Origin: CAVXFS01 sp963761115
GTDB lineage: Bacteria; Pseudomonadota; Gammaproteobacteria; Burkholderiales; Gallionellaceae
Assembly (NCBI GenBank): GCA_963761115.1
Contig: CAVXFS010000003.1
Coordinates: forward strand, 434,001-498,000
Reading direction: 5' to 3'
Length of the DNA: 64,000 nucleotides
The notes below the pieces were generated by a model. The model ran no database searches. It had not been told where the DNA came from and was given only the letters and a program-made list of their open reading frames with translations. Positions 17,622-27,540 of the stretch are shown here, one piece after another. Both the position numbers and the translations under genes were made by a program. Every line of letters starts with the position of its first letter. Within the stretch, counting starts at the first letter, position 1.

Positions 17622-17638
17622 AAGGTAATGACAGATTC

Positions 17639-18136
17639 GTGAAACTTCAGGCCACAATTTGCAGACTGCCAACCGCGAAGCGGAAATCCGAGTCCGGCTT
17701 CAGCCTGGTCACGGCCATATTCCTGCTGGTGGTACTGGCTGGATTGGGGGCGGCGATGGTTACGTTCTTTACCACGCAACAGCAAAGTCTCGCCAAGGAC
17801 GTGCTGGGCTCGCGCGCCTATCAGGCGGCGCAGGTAGGCATCGAATGGGCTGCGTACGGGGTAGAACAAACGCCGCAAACCGTACCGGCCACGCTGTGGC
17901 CCGGATGCGCGACAGGCGCCACATTCGCCGCGGGGACATTGGGCGGAACGCTGGCGCCCTATACCGTTACTGTAACCTGCACATCGGTTTCGTTTTCGGA
18001 AGGCACAACAGTCCCGCCGGGGACTTCTACGATATACATTTACTACATCATCTCGACGGCCACCGGCGTGAACGGCGCAGCAGCAGGCAGCGCGGATTTC
18101 GTGCAGCGCGTGATAACCGTTAGAATGGGACGCTGA
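17639..18136 (+). CDS. mshP: MSHA biogenesis protein MshP
   Basis: A 165-residue protein, GTG start at 17639. A prepilin-like segment SESGFSLVTAIFLLVVLAGLGAAMVTFFTTQQQSLAKDVLGSRAYQAAQVGIEWAAYGV has glycine-phenylalanine at the cleavage site but Val-Thr where pilins carry Glu5, as in PilX/GspK-type proteins. AYQAAQVGIEWAAYGV is the hallmark of MshP. It lies immediately before mshQ. Likely role: minor component of the pilus tip complex. Confidence 0.82.
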   Translation: MKLQATICRLPTAKRKSESGFSLVTAIFLLVVLAGLGAAMVTFFTTQQQSLAKDVLGSRAYQAAQVGIEWAAYGVEQTPQTVPATLWPGCATGATFAAGTLGGTLAPYTVTVTCTSVSFSEGTTVPPGTSTIYIYYIISTATGVNGAAAGSADFVQRVITVRMGR

Positions 18137-18141
18137 GGAGC

Positions 18142-21100
18142 ATGGTCATGATCAAGCCGGTTCGAATCCTGGGTCTTATATCAGCGCTGTTTATCGCGCT
18201 CGTCTGGAACCAGTGCGCTGTCGCCGCCACACAGACCGCGACTCCCGGCACATGTGTCAATGACGCAGGCATCGGCACAATATCATGGGGCGGCCTGGGG
18301 AATGTCGCGGCCAGCGACAACAATTACGCCACAGCCACCGTCAAAAAGTCGGAGATCACCAACTACCTGAAATGCACCGGCTACGGCTTTACTATCCCTG
18401 CTGGCGCCACCATCAACGGCATTACCGTGAGTGTTGAAGATCATTCGGCCAGAACCATATACGACTATGCCGTCAGCCTTGTTAAGGGCGGCACCGTACA
18501 AGCCACAAATTACGGGACGCTTACCAACATGCCTACCAGCGACGCAACCTCGACCTATGGCGGGGCCGCCGATTTGTGGGGCACCACCTGGACTGTCGCC
18601 AACATCAATAACGCGAACTTCGGCGTGGCATTTGCCGCACAAAGAGGTCCATACAACACCAACGACACGGCTAATGTCGACTACATGCCGATCACGGTCA
18701 ATTACACGCTGCTGGCGCCTCCCACCGCCACCACCAACGCAGCCACCGCATTGACCGCCAATGGGGCGACGCTGAACGGAACGGTCAGCAGCAACGGGGC
18801 GAGCACCACGGTGACATTCGATTATGGACTGACTGCCGGCTATGGCAGCACCATTGCCGCCACGCCAAGCCCGCTGGCGGCAGGAGCAAGCGGTGCGGCG
18901 GTCTCCGCCGCCGTGGCCGGTCTGGCCTGTAACACCCTGTATCATTTCCGCGTCAAGGGTGTGAACTCCGCCGGCACGACCAATGGTGGTGACCTGACCT
19001 TTACCACATCGGCCTGCGTGCCCACCGCAACGACCAGCGCGGCCACCTCATTGAGCACCAATGGCGCAACGTTGAACGGCACGGTCAGCAGCAATGGGGC
19101 GAGCACCACGGTGACCTTCGACTATGGCACGACCGTGGCCTATGGCAGTTCGGCCACTGCTGCGCAAAGTCCGCTGGCAGCCGGGGCAAGCGGTTCGGCG
19201 GTCTCTGCTGCCGTGACCGGGCTGACCTGTGGCACGCTCTATCATTTTCGCGTCAAGGGTGTGAATTCCGCCGGCACGACCAATGGCAGCGACCTTAGCT
19301 TCACTACATCTGCCTGTGCGGCGCCGACGGTGACAACCAACGCGGCCACCTCGTTGACTACCTCGGGAGCCACGCTGAACGGCACGGTCAGCAGCAACGG
19401 CGCGAGCACCACGGTAACTTTCGACTATGGCACGACCGTGTCGTATGGCACTTCGGCCACTGCGGCGGAAAGTCCGCTGGCTGCTACGGCAAGTAGTTCG
19501 GCGGTCACTGCAGCCATAACCGGTCTGACCTGCGGCACCCTCTATCATTTTCGTGTCAAGGGCGTAAACACTTCCGGCACTTCCAATGGCAGCGACCTGA
19601 CCTTTACCACCTCGGCTTGCCCGGTTCCTGCCGTCATTTCGATCAATACCGCCAGCACCAATCCGACTTCGCCGGCTACGGCAGTTGCGTGGACGGTGGT
19701 GTTCAATCAGGCCGTCACCGGCGTCGACACAGGCGATTTTGCGCTGGTTCAGGCGGGCGGCGTGAGCGGCGCCACCATCACTTCGGTAACGGGTAGCGGC
19801 ACCACCTGGACGGTGAATGCCAATACCGGATCGGGCGGCGGCACGCTGGGGCTGAATCTGGTCGATAACGATAGCATCGTAAGCAGCAGCTCGGGTGTCA
19901 AGCTTGGCGGAGCCGGAGCCGGCAACGGCAATTTCACCGGACAGGTCTATACCGTATCGGCATTCTGTTCGGCGCCGCCGAATATTCCGGTGGGTGTGTC
20001 GGTGAGTTGCGTATGCGACCAGTTCGGTCGCGCCAGCCTGAATCCATCCACGATCTTTGGCGGCAATTGGGCGGTGTCGCACGGCACCTCCGATACTGCG
20101 GGAACGAACCCGTATATCAACGCCACTACGGGTTTGTTGCGGCTGACCGAAAACACCAACAACAACGCCAAGGCAGCGACCGTGCCGAGTATTTTCCCCG
20201 CTGCCGGAAACTATATCTCGGTTGAATTCAATAATTACGCCTACCAGGGCGGCAACACCGGTGCCGACGGCATCGCGGTGACGCTGTCCGATTACTCCAT
20301 CCCTGCCGTGCCGGGCGGATTCGGCGGCTCACTTGGCTATGCGCAACGCAACGATGGCACTTCGCCGCCGGGTTTTGCCGGTGGTTGGGTCGGCGTCGCG
20401 CTGGATGAATATGGCAACTTCCAGAATCCGACCGAGGGACGTATCGGCGGTCCGGGAGCAAGAGCTCAGTCGGTGGGTGTTCGCGGCCCCGGTAGCGGCG
20501 CCAACGGCTATCGCTATATGGGCGGCACGGCCAGCAGTCCCGGCGGTTATAACATCAGTGCCAACAGCACGTCAGCCACTCCGGCAACCGGATACATGTA
20601 CCAGGTGATCGTCGATGCCAGGAATTCCAGCACAGGTACGATCAACGTCAGCGTCAACCGCGATGTCACTGCAAAAGACGGCTCCGCCTACACCTCGTTG
20701 TTCGGGCCATTCAATGCTTACACTGAGGCTAATTACGCCGTGTCCCAGGGCTGGATCTCGCAAATCATCCCGGATTTCTGGAAGATATCCTTCACCGGTT
20801 CCACTGGCGGCTCCACCAATGTTCATGAGATCGGCAGCCTGCGCATCTGCGCGCAGACGGTGCTGCCACCAACCGGCGGCACGGCAAGCGGATTTTCCGC
20901 CATCGACGAAGCGTATCCGGCCGGCTCCGGTTCGACAGCGCCGGCCTACCCGAATTTCCAGACCGGCGATATCTATATGAAGCTGACCGGGACACCGTTC
21001 AAGCTCTGGGTAGGGGCTCTGACCAGTACGGCCCTTTCGACCGGTTATTCCTCCGTCAGCAACAGGTACGTGCAAGTGAAAGTCGTGGATAATTCCGACA

Positions 21101-22791
21101 ACGCCTGCGGCACTGATGCTGCACGCACCTGCAACAGCACCTGCACGAACAAGGCGGCGGTGGAAGCCGGTGCTACCCAGATTGCCTTGTTCCCATCAGG
21201 CAGTTCCACCGGCGTGGCATCGCCTTCACCGTCATTCACGCTCAATTCCTCCTACAAGAACCTGATCGCCGTAATGAAGGAATGCACGACCTCCAGTTGT
21301 GCCGCATTCACCGCAACTGCGCCGGCCTGTTCCGTGGACTCGTTCACGGTGCGTCCCTTGAGCATCGCCACGGTCACGTCGAGCGATGCGACCAATACAA
21401 CCACCGGCGGGACGCCGATATTCAAGGCTGGCGGTGACAATTTCAATCTGACAGCCACGACGACCGGCGTGTCCGGCAATCCCAGCGGCTATAACGGTGT
21501 CGTGAAAATGGTCGTGCAACCGGCCAGTCCCGCCACTGTGACCGGAGCCCTGACATGCACGTCGTCGGCGACGACGCCCACAGGCACATGTACGGTGGGA
21601 ACACCTGCGAATACATTTCCGGCAGCGACATCGGGTACGCCTGTGTCCTCTGCAACCGGCACGTTCACCTATAGCGAAGTTGGCGCCTTCCAGTTGTTTG
21701 GCTACACACCCGATGCCACTTGCACGGTGGCGGGGTCGCCGTTAACCGTGGCGCAGTGCAATCTGGTGACGCGCGGTGCGTATGACAACACCTGGACTGC
21801 GATCGACAGCATCAACACCAAGAACGACTGTATCGCGAACAGCTATACCAATATCATGAGTACGACCGGTGCTTTTTCTTCCAATCCGAATTTTGGAAAG
21901 TATGGTTGCTATTTTGGACTGTTGCCCAACGCGACAAAGTTCGGTCGCTTTGTTCCGGATCACTTCAAGACAGTCGTAACGCCCGTCGGCCAACCCTGTC
22001 CAACCGGGCTGACATGCCCTGCGCAACTGGTTCCTGGCGATAACGGCCAGGGATTTTTCTATTCCGGGCAGGCGTTCACTACGCAAGTAACTGCATTGAA
22101 TGCAGCAGGAGCGGTCACGCAAAATTACGACAGCGGCATGGCCCTGTCCAAGGATGTGACACTTTCTGCATATGATTCGCCGGGCGGCTCAACCGCCAAC
22201 CCACCCGGCGGCAACGGGGCATTGACGCTGAATTCTATCCCGTCTACTTCATTCAGCTTGGGCGTGGCCACAACCAGTACGCCGACCTACACATTTACGG
22301 CTGTAAATACCGCGCCAACGGATATATACCTGCGTGCAGCGGATACGGATGGAGTGACCTCGAATATCGGCGCCGCCTCGGTTGAGGGCGGCGTGAAGAT
22401 TATCAGCGGCCGCATCAAGGTTTCCAATGCTTACGGTTCGGAACTGCTGCCCTTGCCGATGACGGCGACAGTGCAGTACTACGATGCGGCCGGCAATTGG
22501 GTGACCAGCACGACGGATGACGCAACCTCTTTCAATACGGCATCCGATGTCGGCAAGACTATCGTCCAGGGGCCGCTGACTGGAGCCGATATCAGTGTGG
22601 CTTCTGCCGGCCTGTCGGTAGTTATCGGCGGGATGAAAGATTTCACGCTGAATCCACCGGGAACGGGAAAAACCGGCAGAGCGGATATCTCCATCACTGC
22701 GCCGACGTATTTGCAAAGTGTCGCCGGGCGAGCGACATTCGGGGTGTACCAGGGCAACCCCAACTTTATCTATCGGCGTGAGAGCTATTGA
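18142..22791 (+). CDS. mshQ: Giant MSHA-associated adhesin MshQ with FN3-like repeats and a lectin-like domain
   Basis: A 1549-residue exported protein. A signal peptide (about 1-29, ending AVAA) leads to a domain of about 165 residues (30-193). Three near-identical FN3-like repeats of about 100 residues follow (194-293, 294-394, 395-494), each ending FRVKGVNxxGTxNGxDLxFTTSAC. Then comes an Ig-like domain (about 500-600). A region at about 620-900 resembles legume L-type lectins (SVEFNNYAYQGGNTGADGIAVTLSD, GFAGGWVGVALDEYGNFQNPTEGRIGG). The C-terminal third, with FGRFVPDHFKTVVTPV and GRIKVSNAYGSELLPLPMTATVQYYD, matches the conserved MshQ end domain. It follows mshP and is intact over 4.65 kb. 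I infer a pilus-tip adhesin that binds glycans. Confidence 0.85.
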   Translation: MVMIKPVRILGLISALFIALVWNQCAVAATQTATPGTCVNDAGIGTISWGGLGNVAASDNNYATATVKKSEITNYLKCTGYGFTIPAGATINGITVSVEDHSARTIYDYAVSLVKGGTVQATNYGTLTNMPTSDATSTYGGAADLWGTTWTVANINNANFGVAFAAQRGPYNTNDTANVDYMPITVNYTLLAPPTATTNAATALTANGATLNGTVSSNGASTTVTFDYGLTAGYGSTIAATPSPLAAGASGAAVSAAVAGLACNTLYHFRVKGVNSAGTTNGGDLTFTTSACVPTATTSAATSLSTNGATLNGTVSSNGASTTVTFDYGTTVAYGSSATAAQSPLAAGASGSAVSAAVTGLTCGTLYHFRVKGVNSAGTTNGSDLSFTTSACAAPTVTTNAATSLTTSGATLNGTVSSNGASTTVTFDYGTTVSYGTSATAAESPLAATASSSAVTAAITGLTCGTLYHFRVKGVNTSGTSNGSDLTFTTSACPVPAVISINTASTNPTSPATAVAWTVVFNQAVTGVDTGDFALVQAGGVSGATITSVTGSGTTWTVNANTGSGGGTLGLNLVDNDSIVSSSSGVKLGGAGAGNGNFTGQVYTVSAFCSAPPNIPVGVSVSCVCDQFGRASLNPSTIFGGNWAVSHGTSDTAGTNPYINATTGLLRLTENTNNNAKAATVPSIFPAAGNYISVEFNNYAYQGGNTGADGIAVTLSDYSIPAVPGGFGGSLGYAQRNDGTSPPGFAGGWVGVALDEYGNFQNPTEGRIGGPGARAQSVGVRGPGSGANGYRYMGGTASSPGGYNISANSTSATPATGYMYQVIVDARNSSTGTINVSVNRDVTAKDGSAYTSLFGPFNAYTEANYAVSQGWISQIIPDFWKISFTGSTGGSTNVHEIGSLRICAQTVLPPTGGTASGFSAIDEAYPAGSGSTAPAYPNFQTGDIYMKLTGTPFKLWVGALTSTALSTGYSSVSNRYVQVKVVDNSDNACGTDAARTCNSTCTNKAAVEAGATQIALFPSGSSTGVASPSPSFTLNSSYKNLIAVMKECTTSSCAAFTATAPACSVDSFTVRPLSIATVTSSDATNTTTGGTPIFKAGGDNFNLTATTTGVSGNPSGYNGVVKMVVQPASPATVTGALTCTSSATTPTGTCTVGTPANTFPAATSGTPVSSATGTFTYSEVGAFQLFGYTPDATCTVAGSPLTVAQCNLVTRGAYDNTWTAIDSINTKNDCIANSYTNIMSTTGAFSSNPNFGKYGCYFGLLPNATKFGRFVPDHFKTVVTPVGQPCPTGLTCPAQLVPGDNGQGFFYSGQAFTTQVTALNAAGAVTQNYDSGMALSKDVTLSAYDSPGGSTANPPGGNGALTLNSIPSTSFSLGVATTSTPTYTFTAVNTAPTDIYLRAADTDGVTSNIGAASVEGGVKIISGRIKVSNAYGSELLPLPMTATVQYYDAAGNWVTSTTDDATSFNTASDVGKTIVQGPLTGADISVASAGLSVVIGGMKDFTLNPPGTGKTGRADISITAPTYLQSVAGRATFGVYQGNPNFIYRRESY
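18721..19623 (+). repeat. Three tandem ~300-bp repeats inside mshQ
   Basis: Units start near 18721, 19021 and 19324, with periods of about 300 and 303 bp. Long stretches are almost identical in DNA, for example around the shared GTCAGCAGCAA in each copy. The copies encode FN3-like domains, so the repeat number may vary by recombination or be misassembled. Confidence 0.85.
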
Positions 22792-22997
22792 GCAGGCAAA
22801 GACGCGCAACTCGCAGCTTGGGTCAGGCGCAGCTTCATGCGCGGTAACTCACAAAGCCAACATTGTATGCACTGCCAATTTGCCGGCGATGAAGACTTGG
22901 CGTGTTGGATTACACGATAAAACTGCCAATTCAACCTGTCTGGAAGCCCGCAAATCAATTGACAACAATGGGTTATTAGATTAACTTCCTGCCACGC

Positions 22998-23954
22998 ATG
23001 CAAATACCGATTTTTTCCAATCTGTTCCATAAGACTCGCCAGCAGGCGGGTGGATTTGCTGTCTGTATCAACAATCATCGCGTATTTTTGGCGCAGGTCA
23101 AGCGCGGCGGTGTCATGCCGCAAGTGCAGGTCTGTTCGTTTCATTCAGTCGACGAAGTCACCCCGGCCGCGCTGGAAAAACTGCGCAAGGACGAGCAGGT
23201 CGGCGACTTCCAGTTTACGACCTTGCTGGCGCCGGGCGAGTATCAGATGCTGCTGGTGGAGGCGCCAAATGTGCCGGTGGACGAACTCAAGACGGCAATC
23301 CGCTGGCGCATCAAGGATTCGCTGAATTACCACATAGACGATGCAACGCTGGATGTGCTGCAAATTCCAGTCGGCAGGAATGCCGGGGAACGGCCGCAAT
23401 CCTTGTATGCGATTGCAGCGCCGAATAGCACCATACAGAAACGTATCGAGCTGTTTGAAAATGCCAGGATAGATCTGGCCGTAATTGATATTCCTGAAAT
23501 GGCCCAGCGCAATATCGCTGAATTGTTTGAGCAGGACGGACGCGGGCTGGCGCTGCTGGCATTCGATGACAATGGCGGGATGCTCAGTTTTACCGCCGGC
23601 GGCGAATTGTACCTGGCGCGCCGGATCGAAGTTTCCCTGCGACAATTGCAGGATGCGGATGACGTTCTGCGCTCGCAATATCTGGAACGGCTGGAACTGG
23701 AATTGCAGCGATCCATGGATTATTTCAGCCGCCAGTTCCATCAGGTTTCGGTAAGCCGTTTGCTGGTCTCCGCGCCCGACGAGGCGGGGTTGATCGAGCG
23801 TCTGTCACCCGACCTGGATTGGCCGGTAGAGAAACTGGTTCTGTCCGAGGTACTGGATATCAGCGCAGTACCGGAACTGGCTGACAGCGAATACGCGGCA
23901 CAAGCATTTTATGCCCTGGGAGCAGCATTGCGCAGTGAAAGGCGGGTGTTGTGA
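22998..23954 (+). CDS. mshI: MSHA biogenesis protein MshI (PilM-like)
   Basis: A 318-residue protein with an actin-like PilM/GspL-type cytoplasmic fold. Supporting segments are FAVCINNHRVFLAQVKRGG near the N-terminus, VDELKTAIRWRIKDSLNYHIDDATLDVLQIP in the middle and LERLELELQRSMDYFSRQFHQVSVSRLLVSAPDEAGLIERL near the C-terminus. It would recruit the PilN-like partner encoded next, whose start overlaps its stop by four bases. The 206 bp between mshQ and mshI hold no feature I recognise, only a short resemblance (TGGGTCAGGCGC) to the repeat after bioB. Confidence 0.8.
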   Translation: MQIPIFSNLFHKTRQQAGGFAVCINNHRVFLAQVKRGGVMPQVQVCSFHSVDEVTPAALEKLRKDEQVGDFQFTTLLAPGEYQMLLVEAPNVPVDELKTAIRWRIKDSLNYHIDDATLDVLQIPVGRNAGERPQSLYAIAAPNSTIQKRIELFENARIDLAVIDIPEMAQRNIAELFEQDGRGLALLAFDDNGGMLSFTAGGELYLARRIEVSLRQLQDADDVLRSQYLERLELELQRSMDYFSRQFHQVSVSRLLVSAPDEAGLIERLSPDLDWPVEKLVLSEVLDISAVPELADSEYAAQAFYALGAALRSERRVL

Positions 23955-24583
23955 GCCAGCAGATCAACCTGTTCAACCCGATTTTCCTCAAGCAGAAAAA
24001 ATATTTTTCTGTCATCACCATGTTGCAGGCGCTATTGCTAATCGCGCTGGGATCGGCGGTTTTTTATGAGTTTGCGGCATACCAGGTCAAACAGCTTGCC
24101 AAACAATCCGAGGTTGCAAACAAGCGTTACATTTCCGAGCAAGCCCGGCTGGATGCGTACAAGGCCCAATTTTCTCCGCAGAAGTCACGGCAGTTGCTGG
24201 AAAATGAATTGAAATCCGCCGAGACCAAGGTGTTCGCGCAGCAGGATGTGATCAATACGCTGAAGGGCGGCGCGATTGGCAATACTGCCGGCTATTCAGG
24301 GTATATGAAAGCATTTGCACGGCAAGCCATGAATGGCCTGTGGTTGACCGGATTCAGTATCACGGGCGACGCTGCACGGTTGAGCATGAGTGGCGCGGTA
24401 TTGTCCGGTTCGCCTGAACTGATTCCGGCATACGTGCAGAAGTTGGGACACGAGTCGGTGATGCAAGGCAAATCGTTTGCATCCTTGCAAATTCGGCAAC
24501 CCGGAAAAAAAGACGGCAAATCTGCCAATTATGTGGAGTTCACGCTGCAATCGTTTGATTCGAGCGGAGTAGCGAAACAATGA
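23951..24583 (+). CDS. PilN-like MSHA inner-membrane alignment protein (MshI2)
   Basis: A 210-residue bitopic inner-membrane protein, GTG start. The N-terminus SQQINLFNPIFLKQKK resembles the INLLP-type peptide of PilN that binds PilM. One transmembrane helix (about 22-42) is followed by a coiled coil (about 45-100), then a periplasmic domain with the PilN/GspL-like motif GLWLTGFSITGDAARLSMSG. It lies between mshI and mshJ and overlaps both by four bases. In Vibrio the MshI/J region is organised similarly, but this extra gene is often unnamed, so no symbol is given. Confidence 0.75.
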   Translation: MSQQINLFNPIFLKQKKYFSVITMLQALLLIALGSAVFYEFAAYQVKQLAKQSEVANKRYISEQARLDAYKAQFSPQKSRQLLENELKSAETKVFAQQDVINTLKGGAIGNTAGYSGYMKAFARQAMNGLWLTGFSITGDAARLSMSGAVLSGSPELIPAYVQKLGHESVMQGKSFASLQIRQPGKKDGKSANYVEFTLQSFDSSGVAKQ

Positions 24584-25263
24584 AAGAGCAATGGGGAAAA
24601 TTTACCGCCAGGATCGACAGCATGTCGCTACGCGAGCGGGTGCTTATTTTTCTGGCAGCTGCGTTTTTGCTGATTGCCATGGTCAATTCATTGTTCCTGG
24701 ATCCCTTGCTGGCGCAACAGAAATCATTGTCCGAACAGGTTGGGCAGCAACATGAAAAAATCAGGGAAAAGCAGGCGGAGATCGAAGCATTGTTGATGGC
24801 ACAGAAGAATGACCAGAGTTCGCCGTTGCGCCAGAGACTGAAGACGGCAGCCCAACAATTGGCGGAGGGCAATGCCTGGTTGCAGGGAAACAGCCAACGC
24901 CTGGTGCAGCCTGAACAGATGGCTGATCTGCTGGAGCAGGTGCTGCGGAAAAATAACATGCTGCGGTTGGTTCGCCTGCAAACACTGCCGGCTACTCCGT
25001 TGATCGAAAGGCCTGCGCAGAGCGATGGCAATGCTGCGAGCGCAAGTGCCGAGCTTGAGAAACAGGAAATATTCAAGCATGGCGTGAAAATCACCGTCAT
25101 AGGCGGTTATGCGAGCCTGCTGCAATATCTCTCTGCGCTTGAGCGCTTGCCGGTCAAGATGTTCTGGGGCATGGCTGACATGAAGGTGGTCAAATATCCC
25201 GACGCCGAGTTGACGCTGACCCTTTATACTCTGAGCCTGGACAAGACATGGTTGCAGATATGA
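24580..25263 (+). CDS. mshJ: MSHA biogenesis protein MshJ (PilO-like)
   Basis: A 227-residue bitopic inner-membrane protein. The transmembrane helix is at about 23-43 (RVLIFLAAAFLLIAMVNSLFLDPLL). A long coiled coil follows (about 45-125, QKSLSEQVGQQHEKIREKQAEIEALL), then a small periplasmic ferredoxin-like domain with HGVKITVIGGYASLLQYLSALERLPVKMFWGMADMKVVKYPDAELTLTLYTLSLDKTWL. This is the PilO architecture. It overlaps the PilN-like gene by four bases and mshK by four bases. Confidence 0.82.
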   Translation: MKEQWGKFTARIDSMSLRERVLIFLAAAFLLIAMVNSLFLDPLLAQQKSLSEQVGQQHEKIREKQAEIEALLMAQKNDQSSPLRQRLKTAAQQLAEGNAWLQGNSQRLVQPEQMADLLEQVLRKNNMLRLVRLQTLPATPLIERPAQSDGNAASASAELEKQEIFKHGVKITVIGGYASLLQYLSALERLPVKMFWGMADMKVVKYPDAELTLTLYTLSLDKTWLQI

Positions 25264-25715
25264 CCAGCGCCAAAAGTTTCTGCTGCAACTGGTGCTCGCT
25301 GCTGATAATGAGCGCGATCTCGGCCGGGGCTGGCGCGCAGATACTGCCGGATCCGACCAGGCCGCCCGACGAGATATTTATTCCTGCCAATCTGCAGTCA
25401 CGAAGCGATAGCGGGCTGCAATCGGTGATCATATCGCCGACGCGCCATACTGCCATTATCAACGGCCAGACTGTCGAGCAGGGTGAAATGCTGGGGAATG
25501 CCAGGTTGGTTGAAGTCAACGAGAGTTATGTGGTATTGCGAAGCGCTGAGGGCAGGCAGGTGTTGTCCATGTTCAACGGCGTGGAGATAAAAAAAGCGGG
25601 TTCTACGTCAAGCAGTATAAATGCGGCAGCGCATGAATCGAACAAGCACAAATCCGGTGGCAAGCGTATGCGTCACGTAACACCGGCGAAGAGCGACGGG
25701 GAGGAAGGGAAATGA
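25260..25715 (+). CDS. mshK: MSHA biogenesis protein MshK (PilP-like)
   Basis: A 151-residue periplasmic protein (ATG 25260 overlaps the mshJ stop; ATG 25248 in frame is the alternative). A signal-like hydrophobic stretch ends in AGAGAQ. The mature part begins with the PilP-like DPTRPPDEIFIP and contains SVIISPTRHTAIINGQTVEQGEMLGNARLVEVNESYVVLRSAEGRQVLSMF, the small beta domain that docks on the secretin. The C-terminal tail is basic and low in complexity. It overlaps mshL by four bases. Confidence 0.8.
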   Translation: MTSAKSFCCNWCSLLIMSAISAGAGAQILPDPTRPPDEIFIPANLQSRSDSGLQSVIISPTRHTAIINGQTVEQGEMLGNARLVEVNESYVVLRSAEGRQVLSMFNGVEIKKAGSTSSSINAAAHESNKHKSGGKRMRHVTPAKSDGEEGK

Positions 25716-27428
25716 GGCGAATATTATGGATCATTGTGTTGCTGGTCGGCCTGTCGGCTTGTGCCGCGCCAGGCGGACCCAATACGACTGCAGATGCCAT
25801 ACGCCATGAGATGAACGCGGCGGCGCAGGAAATCGCGCCGCCGAGCAGCCCTGAAGCGGTAGACAACGCATTGATCCCTCCCATCACCGTTCAGATGCCC
25901 CAGGTGGACAACAAGCCGCTGGAAACCCGGTTTGACCTGACGGTCAATAACACGCCGGCTAAACAGGTTTTCATGGCGATCGTATCGGGCACCCGCTACA
26001 GCATGCTGGTGGCGCCCGACATCTCGGGCGATATCTCACTCAGCCTGAAGGACGTGACGGTGTTTGATGCGCTGGAGGCGATACACGATTTGTACGGGTT
26101 TGAATACAAGGTGGATGGCACGCGTATCTATATCCTGCCGGCGTCGCTGCAAACGCGGCTGTTCCAGGTGAACTACCTGACCGGCGTTCGCGAGGGCACA
26201 TCATCGTTGCGGGTAACCTCCGGTTCGATTTCCAGCAGATCCAGTACCAGCCAGCTGAATAGCAACCAGCAGAACAACGACCAGCAGAACAACAATACAA
26301 CGGGGCAGGACAGCAGCAGGGTCGATATGAGGTCGAATGCCGACTTCTGGCCAGAACTGGAAAGTGCGATCAAGTTGATCGTCGGCGTGGACCAGTCATC
26401 ATCGAAGGACGGCAAGGGGCGCAGCGTAGTCATCAGTCCGATGTCAGGCGTGATCGTGATACGCGCCATGCCTGCCGAGTTGAACAGCGTGGCGGCATAC
26501 CTGAAGGCTTCGCAACTCTCGATTGACCGGCAGGTGATACTGGAAGCGAAGATCATCGAGGTGCAACTGAATGACGACTTCCAGTCCGGCGTGAACTGGG
26601 CGGCTTTCGGCAGTGTCGGTGGCGGTTTGACCAGTCGTGGTTCGGCCGGCGTACTGGCGCCAAGCACGTCGTTGGTGCCCAATGCTGCGGGCGGCGTGAG
26701 TCAGGAGATCACCAACGCCTTGCTGACGTCCACTCCCGGAGCGTCGCTGTCTGCGGCGGCAACGGCTGCGGGCGTTGCCGGTTCCCTGTTCGGTCTGTCG
26801 TTCCAGACCAACAACTTTGCCGCCTTGCTGAATTTCCTGGAATCGCAAGGCAGCGTGCATGTGCTGTCGAGTCCGCGCATCGCCACCCTGAACAACCAGA
26901 AGGCCGTGTTGAAAGTGGGTACGGACGAATTCTTTGTGACCAATGTTACTAATACAGTTACCAATAGCAATGTCGGCAACCCATATTCAACTCCTACCGT
27001 CACGCTGCAGCCATTCTTCTCCGGCATCGCGTTGGATGTCACGCCGCGCATCAGACGAGAACAACGAGATCATCCTGCATGTACACCCCTCGGTCAGCCT
27101 GGTAACCACCGTCAACAAGACCGTGGATACGGGATCGGGCGGCACGCTGAACCTGCCGCTGGCTTCCAGTTCGATTTCAGAGACGGACAGCATCGTGAGG
27201 GCGCGCGACGGGCAGATCGTGGCCATCGGCGGCTTGATGCGCCAGACCACGACGGATGACCAGTCCGGACTGCCGGGCATGTCCAAGCGGATCTTCGGGC
27301 AGACCAGCAAGCACACTGAAAAGCGCGAATTGATCATCCTGATCAAGCCCACGGTAGTGAACAGCGACAAGGACTGGTCGGATGACATCACCCATAGCCG
27401 TGATCGCGTGGAAGGCATGACTCACTGA
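25712..27428 (+). CDS. mshL: MSHA outer-membrane secretin MshL, one frameshift
   Basis: The multimeric outer-membrane channel for the pilus. It is a lipoprotein by its signal peptide MRRILWIIVLLVGLSAC. An STN/N0 domain (about 70-140, VNNTPAKQVFMAIVSGTRYSMLVAPDISGDISLSLKDVTVFDALEAI) is followed by a Gln/Asn-rich linker, an N1-type domain and the secretin core (VQLNDDFQSGVNWAAFGSV, VHVLSSPRIATLNNQKAVLKVGT). One extra base near 27050, after LDVTPRI, shifts the frame. The terminal part DENNEIILHVHPSVS through GGLMRQTTTDDQSGLPG reads on to TGA 27426-27428. Repaired length is about 571 residues, normal for MshL. Confidence 0.88.
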
Positions 27429-27433
27429 CAGTC

Positions 27434-27461
27434 CCGTGGCATTCCCGCGCAGGCGGGGCCA
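27434..27461. repeat. Hairpin repeat between mshL and mshM
   Basis: CGTGGC...CCCGC and GCGGG...GCCACG form an inverted repeat with the loop GCAG, related in its core to the longer palindrome at 6090-6127. There is no T-run. It may stabilise mRNA ends or be a dispersed REP-like sequence. Confidence 0.5.
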
Positions 27462-27540
27462 CGTCTGCCATTAACCATCAATCTTGCCGGCGTTGTTTGC
27501 CGGCGCGGGGATGGCGGGCTAATGGAGTATTTGGGATTAA

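Noticed and set aside
18162..18173. GGTTCGAATCC, the T-loop pattern of tRNAs.
   Set aside because: It lies within the mshQ start region and no acceptor or anticodon stems can be formed around it.
18721..19623. Regular repeats that could suggest a CRISPR array.
   Set aside because: The units are 300 bp, in frame and encode FN3-like domains; there are no short repeats with unique spacers.
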